Below, one piece after another: positions 17,436-26,478 of a DNA stretch of 52,199 bases (within the stretch, counting starts at the first letter, position 1; the number at the start of each line of letters is the position of its first letter). The translations under genes and the position numbers were made by a program. Source of the stretch: Frankia sp. AgB32 (GTDB lineage: Bacteria > Actinomycetota > Actinomycetes > Frankiales > Frankiaceae); contig NZ_JALKFX010000045.1 in assembly GCF_023243045.1 (NCBI RefSeq), positions 1 through 52,199 of the forward strand, given 5' to 3'. The notes under the pieces are model-generated. The model was given only the letters and a program-made list of their open reading frames with translations. It made no database searches and was not told the origin of the DNA.

Positions 17436-18362
17436 GTGGCAACCAGCCGGCAGCATGTGACTCCCACCACCGTGCCCATGCCCGGCCGGCGCCCCGCCGT
17501 CACCGTCGCCGAGGCCCCCGGCGCGGGCCCCGGGTTCTGGGCCGGCGCGCCCAGCGTCGTCCTCGCCGACGACGTGTTCTACCTGGCCTACCGGCTGCGC
17601 CGCCCCGTCGGCGCCGGCCGCGGCTACGGCCTGGTCATCGCCCGCTCCACCGACGGCGAGACCTTCACCGAGATCGCCACCGTGCCCCGCGACCCGTTCG
17701 GCGCCGAGAGCCTGGAGCGCCCCGCCCTCGTGCGCACCCCCGAGGGCCGCTGGCGGCTCTACGTCAGCTGCGCGGCGCCGAACAGCGCCCACTGGTGGGT
17801 CGACCTGCTCGAAGCCGACTCCCCGGACGCCTTCGACCCGGCGAGCACCCGCACCGTGCTACCCGGTGACCCGGCCAGCCTCGCCGTGAAGGACCCGGTC
17901 GTCGCCCTGCACGGTGGCGTCTGGCAGCTCTGGGCGTCCTGCCACCCGCTGGAGGACCCGGACGCCACCGACCGCATGGACAGCCGCCACGCCACCAGCC
18001 CCGACGGCATCACCTGGACCTGGACGGGCACCGCGCTTGCCCCCCGCCCCGGCCACTGGGACGCCCGCGGCGTGCGGATCAGCGCGGTCCTCACCGACGG
18101 CCCGCAGCCCGTCGCCTTCTACGACGGCCGGGCCAGCGCCGACCAGAACTGGGCGGAACGCACCGGCCTCGCCGTCGGCGTCACCCCCGACCGCTTCCAC
18201 GCCGTCGGCACCGAACCCGTCGCCGCATCCGCGCTCGGCGACGGCGCGCTGCGCTACGTCACCGTCGTCGCCCTCCCGGACGGCGGCCACCGGCTCTACT
18301 ACGAGGCCGCCCGACCCGACCGCAGCCACGAACTGCGCACCGAACTGCACCCGCCCGCCTGA
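17436..18362 (+). CDS. GH43/GH130-like five-bladed beta-propeller protein
   Basis: The 308-residue protein has repeated blade motifs of glycosidase-like five-bladed propellers: [91 protein letters not shown], and [21 protein letters not shown]. The Asp in PSVV/KDP positions and the W-x-LY/W pattern resemble GH43/GH32-type blades, but I cannot assign the catalytic triad with confidence. No signal peptide is seen, so it is probably cytosolic. The start is GTG 17436. Divergent from the sulfotransferase gene. A role in glycan processing is inferred. Confidence 0.7.
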   Translation: MATSRQHVTPTTVPMPGRRPAVTVAEAPGAGPGFWAGAPSVVLADDVFYLAYRLRRPVGAGRGYGLVIARSTDGETFTEIATVPRDPFGAESLERPALVRTPEGRWRLYVSCAAPNSAHWWVDLLEADSPDAFDPASTRTVLPGDPASLAVKDPVVALHGGVWQLWASCHPLEDPDATDRMDSRHATSPDGITWTWTGTALAPRPGHWDARGVRISAVLTDGPQPVAFYDGRASADQNWAERTGLAVGVTPDRFHAVGTEPVAASALGDGALRYVTVVALPDGGHRLYYEAARPDRSHELRTELHPPA

Positions 18363-18538
18363 GCCGCGCACGGACGGTGATGGGGCATCGGTCACGGCCA
18401 GGCAGCCACCGGCCCCGCCAGGACCTATCGTGGCCCTCACAGGGTCCGCCGACGCTTGCCGGACAACAAACGCACAGGTCATCAGCCTGAACCCGGGCCA
18501 ACGGGTGACCCTCGCGCGGCGGTGAGGGGAGACGCGGC

Positions 18539-19690
18539 ATGCGCGAGATCGCGGACGCGCTGCGACGCTGGCGGGCGCAGGGCACCGGCTTCGCGCTCGC
18601 CACGGTCTGCGGGGTGCGCGGCAGCGCCCCGCGCCAGCCCGGCGCCGCGATGGCGGTCGCCGAGGGCGGCGAGGTCGTCGGCAGCGTGTCCGGCGGCTGC
18701 GTCGAAGGCGCCGTGTACGAGGCGGCCGCCGAGGCGCTGCGCACCGGCCGGCCCGCCCTGGAGAGCTACGGGATCTCCGACGCCGACGCCTTCGCCGTCG
18801 GGCTGACCTGCGGCGGCACCCTCGACATCATCATCACCCCGCACCCGCCCGGACCCGCCGCCGCCCTCGACGGCGTCCTCGACGCGCTCGCGGGGCAGCA
18901 GGCCGTGGCACTGCTGACAGTGATCGACGGCGAGGCGCTCGGCGCCCAGATCGCGGTGTGGCCCGACCGCGGCGCGGGTTCGCTCGGCGCCGGCGGCCTG
19001 GACGTCGCCGCCGCCGACGACGCCCGCGGTCTGCTCGCCGCCGGCCGCGGCGGCGTGCGCCACTACGGGCCGCGCGGGCAGCGCCGCCCCGACGGGGTGC
19101 CCGTGTTCGTCCAGACGTTCGCGCCACCGCCGCGGATGCTCGTGTTCGGCGCCATCGACTACGCCGCCGCCCTCGTGCGCATCGGCCGGTTCCTCGGCTA
19201 CCGGGTGACGGTCTGCGACGCCCGCCCGGTGTTCGCGACCCGGGCCCGCTTCCCCGACGCCGACGAGGTCGTCTGCGCGCGCCCCGCCGCCTATCTCGAC
19301 CGGGTCGCCGTCGACGACCGCACCGTGATCTGCGTGCTCACCCACGACCCGAAGTTCGACATGCCGCTGCTGCGCGCGGCGCTGCGCTCCCCGGCGGCCT
19401 ACATCGGGGCGATGGGATCACGGCGGACCCACGACGAACGGCTGGACCAGCTGCGCGCCGACGGCCTGCGCGACGCGGACCTCGCCCGCCTGCACTCCCC
19501 GATCGGCCTCGACCTGGGCTCCCGCACCCCCGAGGAGACCGCCGTGTCGATCGCCGCGGAGATCATCCAGAGCCACTGGGGTGGCTCCGGCCGCCCGCTG
19601 CGCGAGACCTCCGGGCGCATCCACACCGAACCCGCCGGGACGCCCACCGGCAGCGCCGCGACCTCGACCTGGCTGGGCGCCACCCGCTGA
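18539..19690 (+). CDS. XdhC/CoxI-family molybdoenzyme maturation protein
   Basis: The 383-residue protein has an N-terminal XdhC_CoxI domain (GFALATVCGVRGSAPRQPGAAMAV, VVGSVSGGCVEGAV, GLTCGGTLDIIITP). A C-terminal Rossmann XdhC_C domain starts near residue 198 (RMLVFGAIDYAAALVRIGRFLGY) and contains VCVLTHDPKFDMPLLRAAL and YIGAMGSRRTHDERLDQL. Members insert or sulfurate the molybdopterin cofactor for xanthine or CO dehydrogenase-type enzymes. No such enzyme is next to it, and the only other molybdenum gene in the window is modA, 17 kb away. The ATG has GAGGGGAG upstream. The short linker between the domains is Gly/Ala-rich. Confidence 0.9.
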   Translation: MREIADALRRWRAQGTGFALATVCGVRGSAPRQPGAAMAVAEGGEVVGSVSGGCVEGAVYEAAAEALRTGRPALESYGISDADAFAVGLTCGGTLDIIITPHPPGPAAALDGVLDALAGQQAVALLTVIDGEALGAQIAVWPDRGAGSLGAGGLDVAAADDARGLLAAGRGGVRHYGPRGQRRPDGVPVFVQTFAPPPRMLVFGAIDYAAALVRIGRFLGYRVTVCDARPVFATRARFPDADEVVCARPAAYLDRVAVDDRTVICVLTHDPKFDMPLLRAALRSPAAYIGAMGSRRTHDERLDQLRADGLRDADLARLHSPIGLDLGSRTPEETAVSIAAEIIQSHWGGSGRPLRETSGRIHTEPAGTPTGSAATSTWLGATR

Positions 19691-19947
19691 GGGACCGCGC
19701 CGCGCCGGCCCGTTGGCACCGGCCGGGACGGCCCGTACACGGAGGTGCCCCGCGCTTCGGGGACCCCACCGGCCGCGCCGGCCGCCCCTGTCAGGGCCGT
19801 GACCTGCGAGCTTGACCGATCTCGGCAGGTGGGCGCGGGTGGCGTGCGTTGACCGGAGATGGTTAGCGGACATTAACTGTTTTGGGGGGTGGTAACGCGC
19901 CGATCGGGTGTCCGGCCACGCCGCCGAGCAGCGACCCGAGGAGCGAC

Positions 19948-21594
19948 GTGGACGAACCAGGCGAACAACCGGCCGCCCGAACCCCGGTCCCGACCCCGGT
20001 CCCGACCCCGGTCCCGGCCCTCGCGCGCACGGCGCGGTCCCGGCGCCTGGCGGCCGTGCTGGGCGTCGGCGGCACGCTGACCGCGGTGGCACAGATGTCG
20101 ATCGTGCCGCTGCTGCCGACACTGCCGCGCCTGACCGGCGCCTCGGTGTCCGACGTCAGCTGGCTGCTGACCGCCACCCTGCTCGTCGGCGCCGTCGTCA
20201 CCCCGCTGTTCGGCCGCGCCGGCGACATCTTCGGCAAGCGGCGCATGCTGCTGATCGCGCTGGCGACGCTCACCGTCGGATCCCTGCTGTGCGCGATGAC
20301 CTCCCAGCTGTGGTTGCTGATCGTCGGCCGCGGGCTGCAGGGCGCCTGCCTCGCGGTGGTGCCGCTGTCGATCAGCATCCTGCGTGACGAGCTGCCCCCC
20401 GAGCGGGTCGGCGGCGCGGTGGCGATGATGAGCGCGACCGTGGGCATCGGCGCCGGCCTCGGCGTGCCGTTCGCCGCGATGATCATCCAGTTCGCCGACT
20501 GGCACGTGATGTTCTGGGTGACCGCCGCCCTCGGCTTCGCCGACCTTCTCGGCGCGTTCCTGATCGTGCGCGAGTCACCGGTGCGCGCCCCCGCCCGCTT
20601 CGACCTGCCCGGCGCCATCGGGCTCGCCGCCGGCCTGCTGTGCCTGCTGCTGGCCCTGTCCAAGGCCGCCGCCTGGGGATTCACCAGTCCGCGCCTGGCC
20701 GGCGCGCTGATCGCCGCGGTGGTGATCCTCACCGTCTGGGCCCGCTGGCAGCTGCGCGCCACCGACCCGCTCGTCGACCTGCGCCTGGCGCGCCGCCGCG
20801 CGATCCTCACCCCGAACCTCGCCGCCCTGCTCGTCGGCTTCTCGTTCTACGCCAACTCGCTGTCCACCTCCCAGCTCGTCCAGATCCCCCGCGACACCGG
20901 CTACGGCCTGGGCCTGTCGGTGCTGGCCAGCGGGCTGTGCCTGCTGCCCGGCGGCGTCGCGATGGTCCTGCTCTCGCCGCTGGCCGCGCGGATCACCGCG
21001 CGCCGCGGCCCGCGGGTCACCCTGCTGGCGGGCACCGCCACGCTCGTCGCCGGCTACGCCGTGCGGATGGCGACCCTCGGCAGCATCCCGACGATCATCG
21101 CCGGGGCGACGGTCGGCGCCGGCGGCACGGCCCTGGCCTACTCGGCGATGCCGATGCTGACGATGCAGGCGGTGCCGCGGACCCAGACGGCCGCGGCCAA
21201 CGGCCTCAACGTGCTGCTGCGGATGGTCGGCCAGGCGCTGTGCAGCGCGGCGATCGCCGCCGTCCTCGGGCATCTGACCGCGCCGAGCGCGCACGGCCCG
21301 CAACCCACCCTGGGCGCCTTCCGCCTCGTGTTCGCCGTCGCCGGTCTCGCCGCGGCGCTCGCCGTCGCCGCGGCCGGCCTCGTCCCCCGCGCCCCCGCCG
21401 ACGGGCGGCCTGCCGCGCGTCACCGCCTCGCCCTGTCCGTGCGGCTGCGCCCCCGGGGTGTCGCCGGCGCCGCGGCGGGCTGCCTGTACGGCGCCGACGG
21501 GCTGCCCCCGCCACTCGCCCCGGTCGTGCACGCCGCCGTCGTGCCCGCCGGCGCGGCGTCCGCCTCGCCGGCCGCGAGCACCACCCACCGGTAG
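19948..21594 (+). CDS. MFS transporter, DHA2-type
   Basis: About 548 residues. A Pro/Val/Thr repeat (three PVPT units from a 12-bp DNA repeat at about 19980-20013) precedes TM1. Transporter features are WLLTATLLVGAVVTPLFGRAGDIFGKRRMLL (TM2 plus motif A), GRGLQGACLAVVPLSISILRDELPPERVG (TM4 motif B), and SATVGIGAGLGVPFAAMI (motif C-like). About 14 hydrophobic segments are present, with a soluble Ala/Pro tail. GTG 19948 has GAGGAG five bases upstream and beats TTG 19882. The amidohydrolase gene begins nine bases after its stop, so uptake or export of the amidohydrolase substrate or product is plausible. Confidence 0.88.
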   Translation: MDEPGEQPAARTPVPTPVPTPVPALARTARSRRLAAVLGVGGTLTAVAQMSIVPLLPTLPRLTGASVSDVSWLLTATLLVGAVVTPLFGRAGDIFGKRRMLLIALATLTVGSLLCAMTSQLWLLIVGRGLQGACLAVVPLSISILRDELPPERVGGAVAMMSATVGIGAGLGVPFAAMIIQFADWHVMFWVTAALGFADLLGAFLIVRESPVRAPARFDLPGAIGLAAGLLCLLLALSKAAAWGFTSPRLAGALIAAVVILTVWARWQLRATDPLVDLRLARRRAILTPNLAALLVGFSFYANSLSTSQLVQIPRDTGYGLGLSVLASGLCLLPGGVAMVLLSPLAARITARRGPRVTLLAGTATLVAGYAVRMATLGSIPTIIAGATVGAGGTALAYSAMPMLTMQAVPRTQTAAANGLNVLLRMVGQALCSAAIAAVLGHLTAPSAHGPQPTLGAFRLVFAVAGLAAALAVAAAGLVPRAPADGRPAARHRLALSVRLRPRGVAGAAAGCLYGADGLPPPLAPVVHAAVVPAGAASASPAASTTHR

Positions 21595-21603
21595 GCTGCC
21601 GCG

Positions 21604-23187
21604 GTGGGCACAACCGGTGACGGGGCGTCCCGGGCCGGCTCGCTGCTGATCCGCCGGGCGGAGCTGACCGCGCCGTTCGCCGCGCCGTTCGCCGCGCCGG
21701 CGCCCGGCAGCGGCGGGCCCCGTGGGATCGCCGACGTACGCATCGCCGGCGGGCGGATCGTGACGATCAGCGCCGCGCCGCTGCGGGCGGCGCGCGGGCA
21801 GCCGGTGCTCGACGCGGACGGCGCCGCCCTGCTGCCCGGCCTGCACGACCATCACGTCCACCTGCTGGCTCTGGCGGCGGCGGCGTCCTCGGTGCGCGCG
21901 GGCCCGCCGCAGGTCACCGACGCCGCCGGCCTGCGCGACGCCCTGCACACCGCCGCCGCCTCCTCCCTGGCCTCGGCGGGCGCGGGGGCAGGCGCGGGCT
22001 GGCGGTGGGTGCGCGCCGTCGGCTACCACCCCAGCGTCGCCGGCGACCTCGACCGCCACCGCCTGGACGCGCTGCTCGCCGACCAGCCGGTACGGATCCA
22101 GCACCGCGGCGGCGCGCTGTGGGTGCTCAACTCCCTCGCGCTGCGCCTGGCCGGCGTCGCGGACTGCCCGCTGCCCGGGGTCGAGCGCGACGCCGCCGGG
22201 CACCCCACCGGCCGGCTGTGGCGCCTGGACGACTGGCTGCGCCGCGCCGCGCCGATACCGCGGGTCGGCGCGGACCTCGCCGCGCTCGGGCGGCGCGCCG
22301 CCGCCGCGGGCATCACCGGGTTCACCGACGCCACCCCGGGGCGCGCCGACGCCGAGCGCCAGCTGCTCGCCGACGCCGCCCGGACGGGCACCCTGCCTCA
22401 GCGCCTGGTCCTCATGCGCCCGGAACCGGGCAGCTCAGCACCTGGAAGCTCGGAGCCGTCCGCGGCGGCGGGGGAGCGCGGCCCGCACACCGCGACCCCC
22501 GAGGACGGTGCTGGCGGGGAACGGGGCGCCGACGGCCCGGTGAAGATCATCCTTGATGATGACCGGCTGCCCGGCCTCGCCGCGCTCGCCGAGCGGTTCG
22601 CCGCGGCCCACCGCGGCGGGCACCCGGTCGCGGTGCACTGCGTCACCCGGACGCAGACGGTGCTCACCCTCGCCGCGCTCGAGCTGGCCGGCCCCGCCCC
22701 GGGGGACCGGCTGGAGCACGCCGCGGTCGTGCCGGCGGAGCTGCACGGCGCGCTGCGCCGCGCCGGGCTGACCGTGGTCACGCAGCCGAACTTCATCGCC
22801 GAACGCGGCGACCGCTACCGCGCCGACGTCGTCGAGGAGGACCCGGCCACGCTCTACCCGGCGGCATCGCTGCTACGCGCCGGCATCCGCCTGGCCGCCG
22901 GCACCGACGCGCCGTTCGGCGATCCCGACCCGTGGCGGGCGATCCGCGCGGCCCTCGACCGGCGCACCGCGGGCGGCACCGTGCTCGGCGCGCCGGAACG
23001 GCTCACCGCCGCCGCGGCCCTGGCCCTGTTCCTCGGCGAACCGGGCGACCCGGCCCGCCCGCGCGTGGTCCGCGCAGGCGCGCCCGCCGACCTGTGCCTG
23101 CTGGACCGGCCGCTGGCGGCGGCGCTCGCCGACCCGTCGAGCAGCGCCGTGCGGCACACGATCGTCGCCGGCACGCCGCTGGGGTGA
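21604..23187 (+). CDS. Amidohydrolase family 3 (YtcJ-like) protein
   Basis: The 527-residue metal-dependent hydrolase has an N-terminal composite beta-domain (GIADVRIAGGRIVTI) and the first metal motif LLPGLHDHHVHLL near residue 78. It also has GHPTGRLWRLDDW, a His in VAVHCVTRTQTVL, RLEHAAVVP, and the late Asp motif AAGTDAPFGDPDPWRAI. This pattern fits the amidohydrolase 3/YtcJ group, whose substrates are mostly unknown. GTG 21604 follows the MFS gene by nine bases, indicating an operon. A second, only distantly similar member of the group is at 45887-47431. A perfect palindrome lies just downstream. Confidence 0.88.
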   Translation: MGTTGDGASRAGSLLIRRAELTAPFAAPFAAPAPGSGGPRGIADVRIAGGRIVTISAAPLRAARGQPVLDADGAALLPGLHDHHVHLLALAAAASSVRAGPPQVTDAAGLRDALHTAAASSLASAGAGAGAGWRWVRAVGYHPSVAGDLDRHRLDALLADQPVRIQHRGGALWVLNSLALRLAGVADCPLPGVERDAAGHPTGRLWRLDDWLRRAAPIPRVGADLAALGRRAAAAGITGFTDATPGRADAERQLLADAARTGTLPQRLVLMRPEPGSSAPGSSEPSAAAGERGPHTATPEDGAGGERGADGPVKIILDDDRLPGLAALAERFAAAHRGGHPVAVHCVTRTQTVLTLAALELAGPAPGDRLEHAAVVPAELHGALRRAGLTVVTQPNFIAERGDRYRADVVEEDPATLYPAASLLRAGIRLAAGTDAPFGDPDPWRAIRAALDRRTAGGTVLGAPERLTAAAALALFLGEPGDPARPRVVRAGAPADLCLLDRPLAAALADPSSSAVRHTIVAGTPLG

Positions 23188-23201
23188 ACGCCCCGCACCA
23201 T

Positions 23202-23227
23202 CCGTGACGGCCCGCGGGCCGTCACGG
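23202..23227. terminator. 26-bp perfect palindrome, probable terminator
   Basis: CCGTGACGGCCCG (23202-23214) is followed directly by its reverse complement (23215-23227), 15 bases after the amidohydrolase stop. There is no U tract. An operator for the downstream thioesterase gene is an alternative. Confidence 0.55.
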
Positions 23228-23307
23228 CGGGTAGCGCGGCGGTGGGGTGGGCGCCGCGGCGGGCAGGCCCCTGACCAGGCGGGCGGCCTGGTGTGCACAG
23301 TGTCACC

Positions 23308-23850
23308 ATGGATCCGAAACCTGACCCTCAGCGGCTCAGCCTCGCCAGCTACCCGGCCAGCCACAGCGTCACCGCGCGGTACGGCGACATGCACCTCAAC
23401 CGGCAGCTTGACAACGTCGCGCTGGCGTCGTTCTACCAGGACGCCCGCCTCGCGATGCACCTGGCGCTGTTCGGCAACGAGTCGCTGACGGTCCGGCCGT
23501 TCACCCTGTCGGTCGCCCGCACGGCCATCGACGTCCTGGACCGGGCGACGTTCCCGGGCACCTACACCCTCGGCGGCGGCGTCGGCCGCATCGGCCGGAC
23601 GTCGTTCACCCACGTCTCGGGCCTGTTCCGCGACGGTGTCTGCCTCGGGCTGTCCGACACCGTCATGGTGCACCTCGTCGACGAGGTGCCGGTGGTGATC
23701 CCGCCGCGGCTGCGGGCGCTGCTCGACACCATCTCGTTCCCCGCCCGCCCCGGGGGCGCCGCGCCGCGTGTGGCGGGGGAGCGGACCACGGGCGACGACC
23801 GGGCGGCGGAGATCCCCGGCCAGACCCCGGCGGGGCACCCGGCGCCGTAG
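23308..23850 (+). CDS. Hotdog-fold acyl-CoA thioesterase-like protein
   Basis: About 180 residues. Hotdog features are TARYGDMHLNRQLDNVALASFYQDARLAMHLALFG (central helix with the Asn/Asp-rich loop of 4-hydroxybenzoyl-CoA thioesterase relatives), FTLSVARTAIDVLDRATFPGTYTLGGGVGRIGRTSFTHVSGLFRDGVCLGLSDTVMVHL (the strands), then a short C-terminal helix and a disordered Pro/Arg tail. It probably hydrolyses an acyl-CoA thioester in the cytosol; the acyl group is unknown. ATG 23308 opens the domain; GTG 23293 would add five residues. Its 3' end runs into an 18-bp tandem repeat. Confidence 0.85.
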   Translation: MDPKPDPQRLSLASYPASHSVTARYGDMHLNRQLDNVALASFYQDARLAMHLALFGNESLTVRPFTLSVARTAIDVLDRATFPGTYTLGGGVGRIGRTSFTHVSGLFRDGVCLGLSDTVMVHLVDEVPVVIPPRLRALLDTISFPARPGGAAPRVAGERTTGDDRAAEIPGQTPAGHPAP

Positions 23851-23902
23851 CGGGCACCGACCGAGCAGCGGATACCGACCGGGTAGCGGATACCGACCGG
23901 GG
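23849..23902. repeat. Three tandem copies of an 18-bp repeat
   Basis: AGCGGATACCGACCGGGT-type units start at 23849 (degenerate), 23867 and 23885, directly at the thioesterase stop codon and 42 bases before interspersed repeat copy A. Confidence 0.85.
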
Positions 23903-23943
23903 GCGGCGCGGGGTCCCGGCGGACGGGCGCCGCCGCACCCACA

Positions 23944-23969
23944 CCAAGATAATCAACGCTGTTGACGTC
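23944..23969 (+). repeat. Interspersed repeat, copy A
   Basis: CCAAGATAATCAACG continues to GTTGACGTC; the core TCAAC-GCT-GTTGA is an inverted repeat. Nearly identical copies lie at 38055-38080 and 40211-40236. This copy lies between the thioesterase and DUF2752 genes. Confidence 0.9.
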
Positions 23970-23987
23970 ACGCCGACGCCATGCTGA

Positions 23988-24413
23988 TCATCCAGTCAGG
24001 TTGCGGACCGCCATCCAGGCGAGCGCCGCGGCGCCGAGCCCGTAGGCGACCGGTGCCGGCACGGGGGCGTACCGGCCCTGCCACACCGCCCGGCCCTGGC
24101 GCGCCAGCAGGGCGGTGAGCGGCGGTGCGCAGACGAGCGCGAACGCGTTGTCCCGGCCGGCGGCGCCCAGGTGGCCGTGCAGGAGGCTGTACACGGCCCG
24201 CAGGGATCCGCACGCCGGGCAGTCCAGCCCGGTCAGGTGCCGGATCGGGCACAGGGGCATCGGGATCGCCGGGTCGTGCGGGTCATGGCCGGCGAGGTAG
24301 AGCAGCCCGGCGCAGGCGGCCACGGCGACGCCGAGCCCCAGCACGCGCCGGCGCCGGGCCAGCGCCGCGGGGACGGCGCCGGCGCGGGTGTCCGCGGCGG
24401 GCGGATCAGTCAC
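23988..24413 (-). CDS. DUF2752 membrane protein
   Basis: About 141 residues with three hydrophobic helices. The diagnostic block is PLCPIRHLTGLDCPACGSLRAVYSLLHG, matching the CPxxxxTGxxCPxCGxxRA signature of DUF2752, whose function is unknown. The first helix is VLGLGVAVAACAGLLYLAG and the last is APVAYGLGAAALAWMAV. The GTG start overlaps the stop of the upstream TM2 gene by eight bases, so translation is probably coupled. DUF2752 and TM2 genes are often neighbours in actinobacteria, which suggests a shared membrane role. Confidence 0.88.
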   Translation of the reverse strand: MTDPPAADTRAGAVPAALARRRRVLGLGVAVAACAGLLYLAGHDPHDPAIPMPLCPIRHLTGLDCPACGSLRAVYSLLHGHLGAAGRDNAFALVCAPPLTALLARQGRAVWQGRYAPVPAPVAYGLGAAALAWMAVRNLTG

Positions 24414-24882
24414 GCAGCGGCCGGCCGTTCTTGTCCCGGACGTTGCCGGTCAGCATCATGATGCCATCGATCAGCGCCCACACGCCCAGGCCGCCGCAGG
24501 TGAACAGCTGGGCCAGCGCGATGCCGGTGTTGCCGAGGTACCAGCGGCCGGCGCCGACGCCGCCGAGCAGGATCTGCAGCAGCCCGGCGGTCAGCTTCTG
24601 CTTGTCCGAGTACGCCTCACCGGTGATCGGGTGGCGCCCGAACGGAGCGGCCTGGTCGAACGGCGCCGGGCTGCCGTAGCCGGGCGGCGGGTAGCCGGGC
24701 GCGCCGGGCGGGTAGCCGGGCTGGCCCGCCGGCCCCGGGTATCCGCCCGGGCCGGGATAGCCCTGCTGCTGATAACCCTGCTGCGGGTAGCCCTGCTGCG
24801 GGTAGCCGGGCTGGCCCTCACCAGGTCCGGGCTGGCCCTGGTAGCCCTGCGGCTGGTCCTGCGGTTGCCATGGCGACGTCAT
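24406..24882 (-). CDS. TM2 domain protein with Gln/Pro/Gly/Tyr-rich N-terminus
   Basis: The first 75 or so residues are a disordered repeat of QGYPGPGQ-like units (YPQQGYPQQGYQQQGYPGPG). A linker with PFGRHPITGEAYSDKQKLTAG leads to the TM2 domain: ILLGGVGAGRWYLGNTGIALAQLFTCGG, then VWALIDGIMMLTG, with two helices and the conserved GxGRFYxG-type turn. TM2 proteins are small membrane proteins of unknown biochemical role. Its stop overlaps the DUF2752 start by eight bases. The start is ATG 24882. Confidence 0.9.
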   Translation of the reverse strand: MTSPWQPQDQPQGYQGQPGPGEGQPGYPQQGYPQQGYQQQGYPGPGGYPGPAGQPGYPPGAPGYPPPGYGSPAPFDQAAPFGRHPITGEAYSDKQKLTAGLLQILLGGVGAGRWYLGNTGIALAQLFTCGGLGVWALIDGIMMLTGNVRDKNGRPLRD

Positions 24883-25560
24883 CTGTGCTCCCAGGGAATG
24901 CGCGGACCCGGTGTACCGGTTGTGCGCGCCGTGGCGGTCCGCCGCCCGGATCTGCCCTGCTGGCAGGCCCGGGCGGTGCCGGTGGCGCGGAATCGAGGCG
25001 ATGCTACCGAGGCCGCCCGGGCCCGCGACAGCCGTTCCCCGCCCGCCGGCTGTCCGATACGCGACCCGTCACACAGGGTCGGCAACCGTGGCCCATGTGT
25101 GATCTGCGGGTGGCGCGGAGATAGCCCCTTCGTGCGTGCGCGATCGCTCGTCCGTGGCGTGGCCACCGGGAGGACCAAAGTCCTGTTGCGGTCGGCGGGA
25201 AAGGCTGCTGACTCTCGCCGGGGTACGCCCGGCGTCGTACTGACCTGCGGATCTGAAGGCGTTCTCGCCGCCGCCGCGCCCGACCCGCGGGAACCCGTTT
25301 GTCGGGGCGTTTCCGAATCGCGGCCGCGGGCGCCGCGACGGACCGGCGGCGCCACGCCAACAATCGACGTCCAGTGGACAAGCACCCCGATTCCCGCGAC
25401 TGGATCCGTCGTTTTCTTCTACAGTTCACCGCGGGTCCCCGTGTCGTTGGCCCGGTGCGGCGCGCGGCGCCCGGCGGGTGCTGCCGGTGCCGTGGGAGGA
25501 ACCGGACCAGCGACCTGGAATGCCGTTATCGGCACCCGAACGGCCGGAAAGGCGAGGTGC
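24883..25560. other. Intergenic region without a recognisable gene
   Basis: Lower and less regular GC3 than coding regions. Open frames on both strands are Arg/Thr/Pro-rich and resemble nothing I know. It should hold the TM2 promoter (right end of the minus gene) and the leader of the hypothetical gene at 25561. Confidence 0.4.
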
Positions 25561-26079
25561 ATGGGGTTGCGGTACGAACACGGCGAGGCGGCCGGCGGGG
25601 GGCATGCCGGCATCGGGTTCGACCAGGCGGTGATGGAGACCCTCGAACCGCTGGCCGAGAAGTACGGGCTGTTCGTGGCGGAAAGGACCTGCTGGCATGT
25701 CCTGTTCCGCGGCGCCCACCGAATCCTGGACGTGGCCTGCGATCCGTGGACGTGCTGGGCGCTCGGCGCCCGCATTGGGATGTGGTCGGAGTCGGATTCC
25801 GGGCCGGCCCGCGGCGGCGCCGACGCCGCTAACGGCCAGCGCGGCCTGAGCGTGCAGGACGTTCTGCATGCGGTATACGGAATGCGGGAGAATGCCTGGC
25901 CGTGGATCGCCGGCTCACCCGCGGAACTGCGCGCGGTCCTGCACACCCTCGCCGGCCTGGTGGACCGGTACTGCGCCGAGTTGTTCCTGGACGACGAGGC
26001 CTTCGCCCGCGCCGAACGCCTCGTCGCCAGTGCCGCGGCCGAACGCGAGGCGTTCGTGCGCCAGTTCGAGGATCGCTGA
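25561..26079 (+). CDS. Hypothetical protein (172 aa)
   Basis: I do not recognise the family. It is a soluble, mixed alpha/beta-looking protein. Features are GGGHAGIGFDQAVMETLEPLAEKYGLFVAERTCWHVLFRGAHRILDVACDPWTCWALGARIGMW in the first half (Trp/Cys-rich strand region), and a helical C-terminus (GSPAELRAVLHTLAGLVDRYCAELFLDDEAFARAERLVASAAAERE). ATG 25561 has GAGG four bases upstream. GC3 becomes gene-like only from this start, although the frame is open much further upstream. It could be a small actinobacterial immunity-like or regulatory protein, but nothing in the sequence decides this. Confidence 0.7.
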   Translation: MGLRYEHGEAAGGGHAGIGFDQAVMETLEPLAEKYGLFVAERTCWHVLFRGAHRILDVACDPWTCWALGARIGMWSESDSGPARGGADAANGQRGLSVQDVLHAVYGMRENAWPWIAGSPAELRAVLHTLAGLVDRYCAELFLDDEAFARAERLVASAAAEREAFVRQFEDR

Positions 26080-26478
26080 GGGCGCACGGGGATCGCGCGG
26101 GGCGTTCGGGGCGCACGCACAGCACCCGCGGCCCCGCGCGCCGCGTTCGGGACTCGCCGGCGTGCCCGGGGTTCGCCCGCGGCGTCCGGCCACGCCGTCG
26201 GCGTAGCCTTCGGTGACCACCGGCGCGCCGGGGATGGATCCGGCCCGCGGCCGCGCGTCGGCGCCGGCCGGTCGGCGCGTGGGCCCGCCGGGCCGGATGT
26301 CCGCCCCCGCGAGGTCCGAACGTCCCCCGGACAGGCAACCTCTGGCGGTCGCGGGCGCGGCGCCGGGCGGCGAGCATGACCTGTGAGAACCATCGAACGC
26401 CGCTGTTCGACTGTTCGACGGTGGAACGGGCGTCGACCGCCAGGTCCGTGAGACTTCCACGTAACCCCGGGAGAGGCG
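26080..26478. other. Intergenic region upstream of the APH-kinase gene
   Basis: No gene is supported. It contains the inverted repeat TCGAAC-N6-GTTCGA (26393-26410) and an extra GTTCGA at 26413, about 70 bases before the next start codon. Confidence 0.4.
26393..26410. promoter_or_regulatory. Inverted repeat TCGAAC-N6-GTTCGA
   Basis: The half-sites are identical to the actinobacterial LexA (SOS) box, but the spacer is 6 rather than the usual 4 bases. It lies 68 bases before the start of the APH-kinase gene. A regulator binding site is likely; LexA itself is doubtful. Confidence 0.4.

Noticed and set aside
24883-25400. Coding potential in the gap upstream of the hypothetical gene
   Set aside because: Open frames exist on both strands but lack third-position bias and recognisable motifs.
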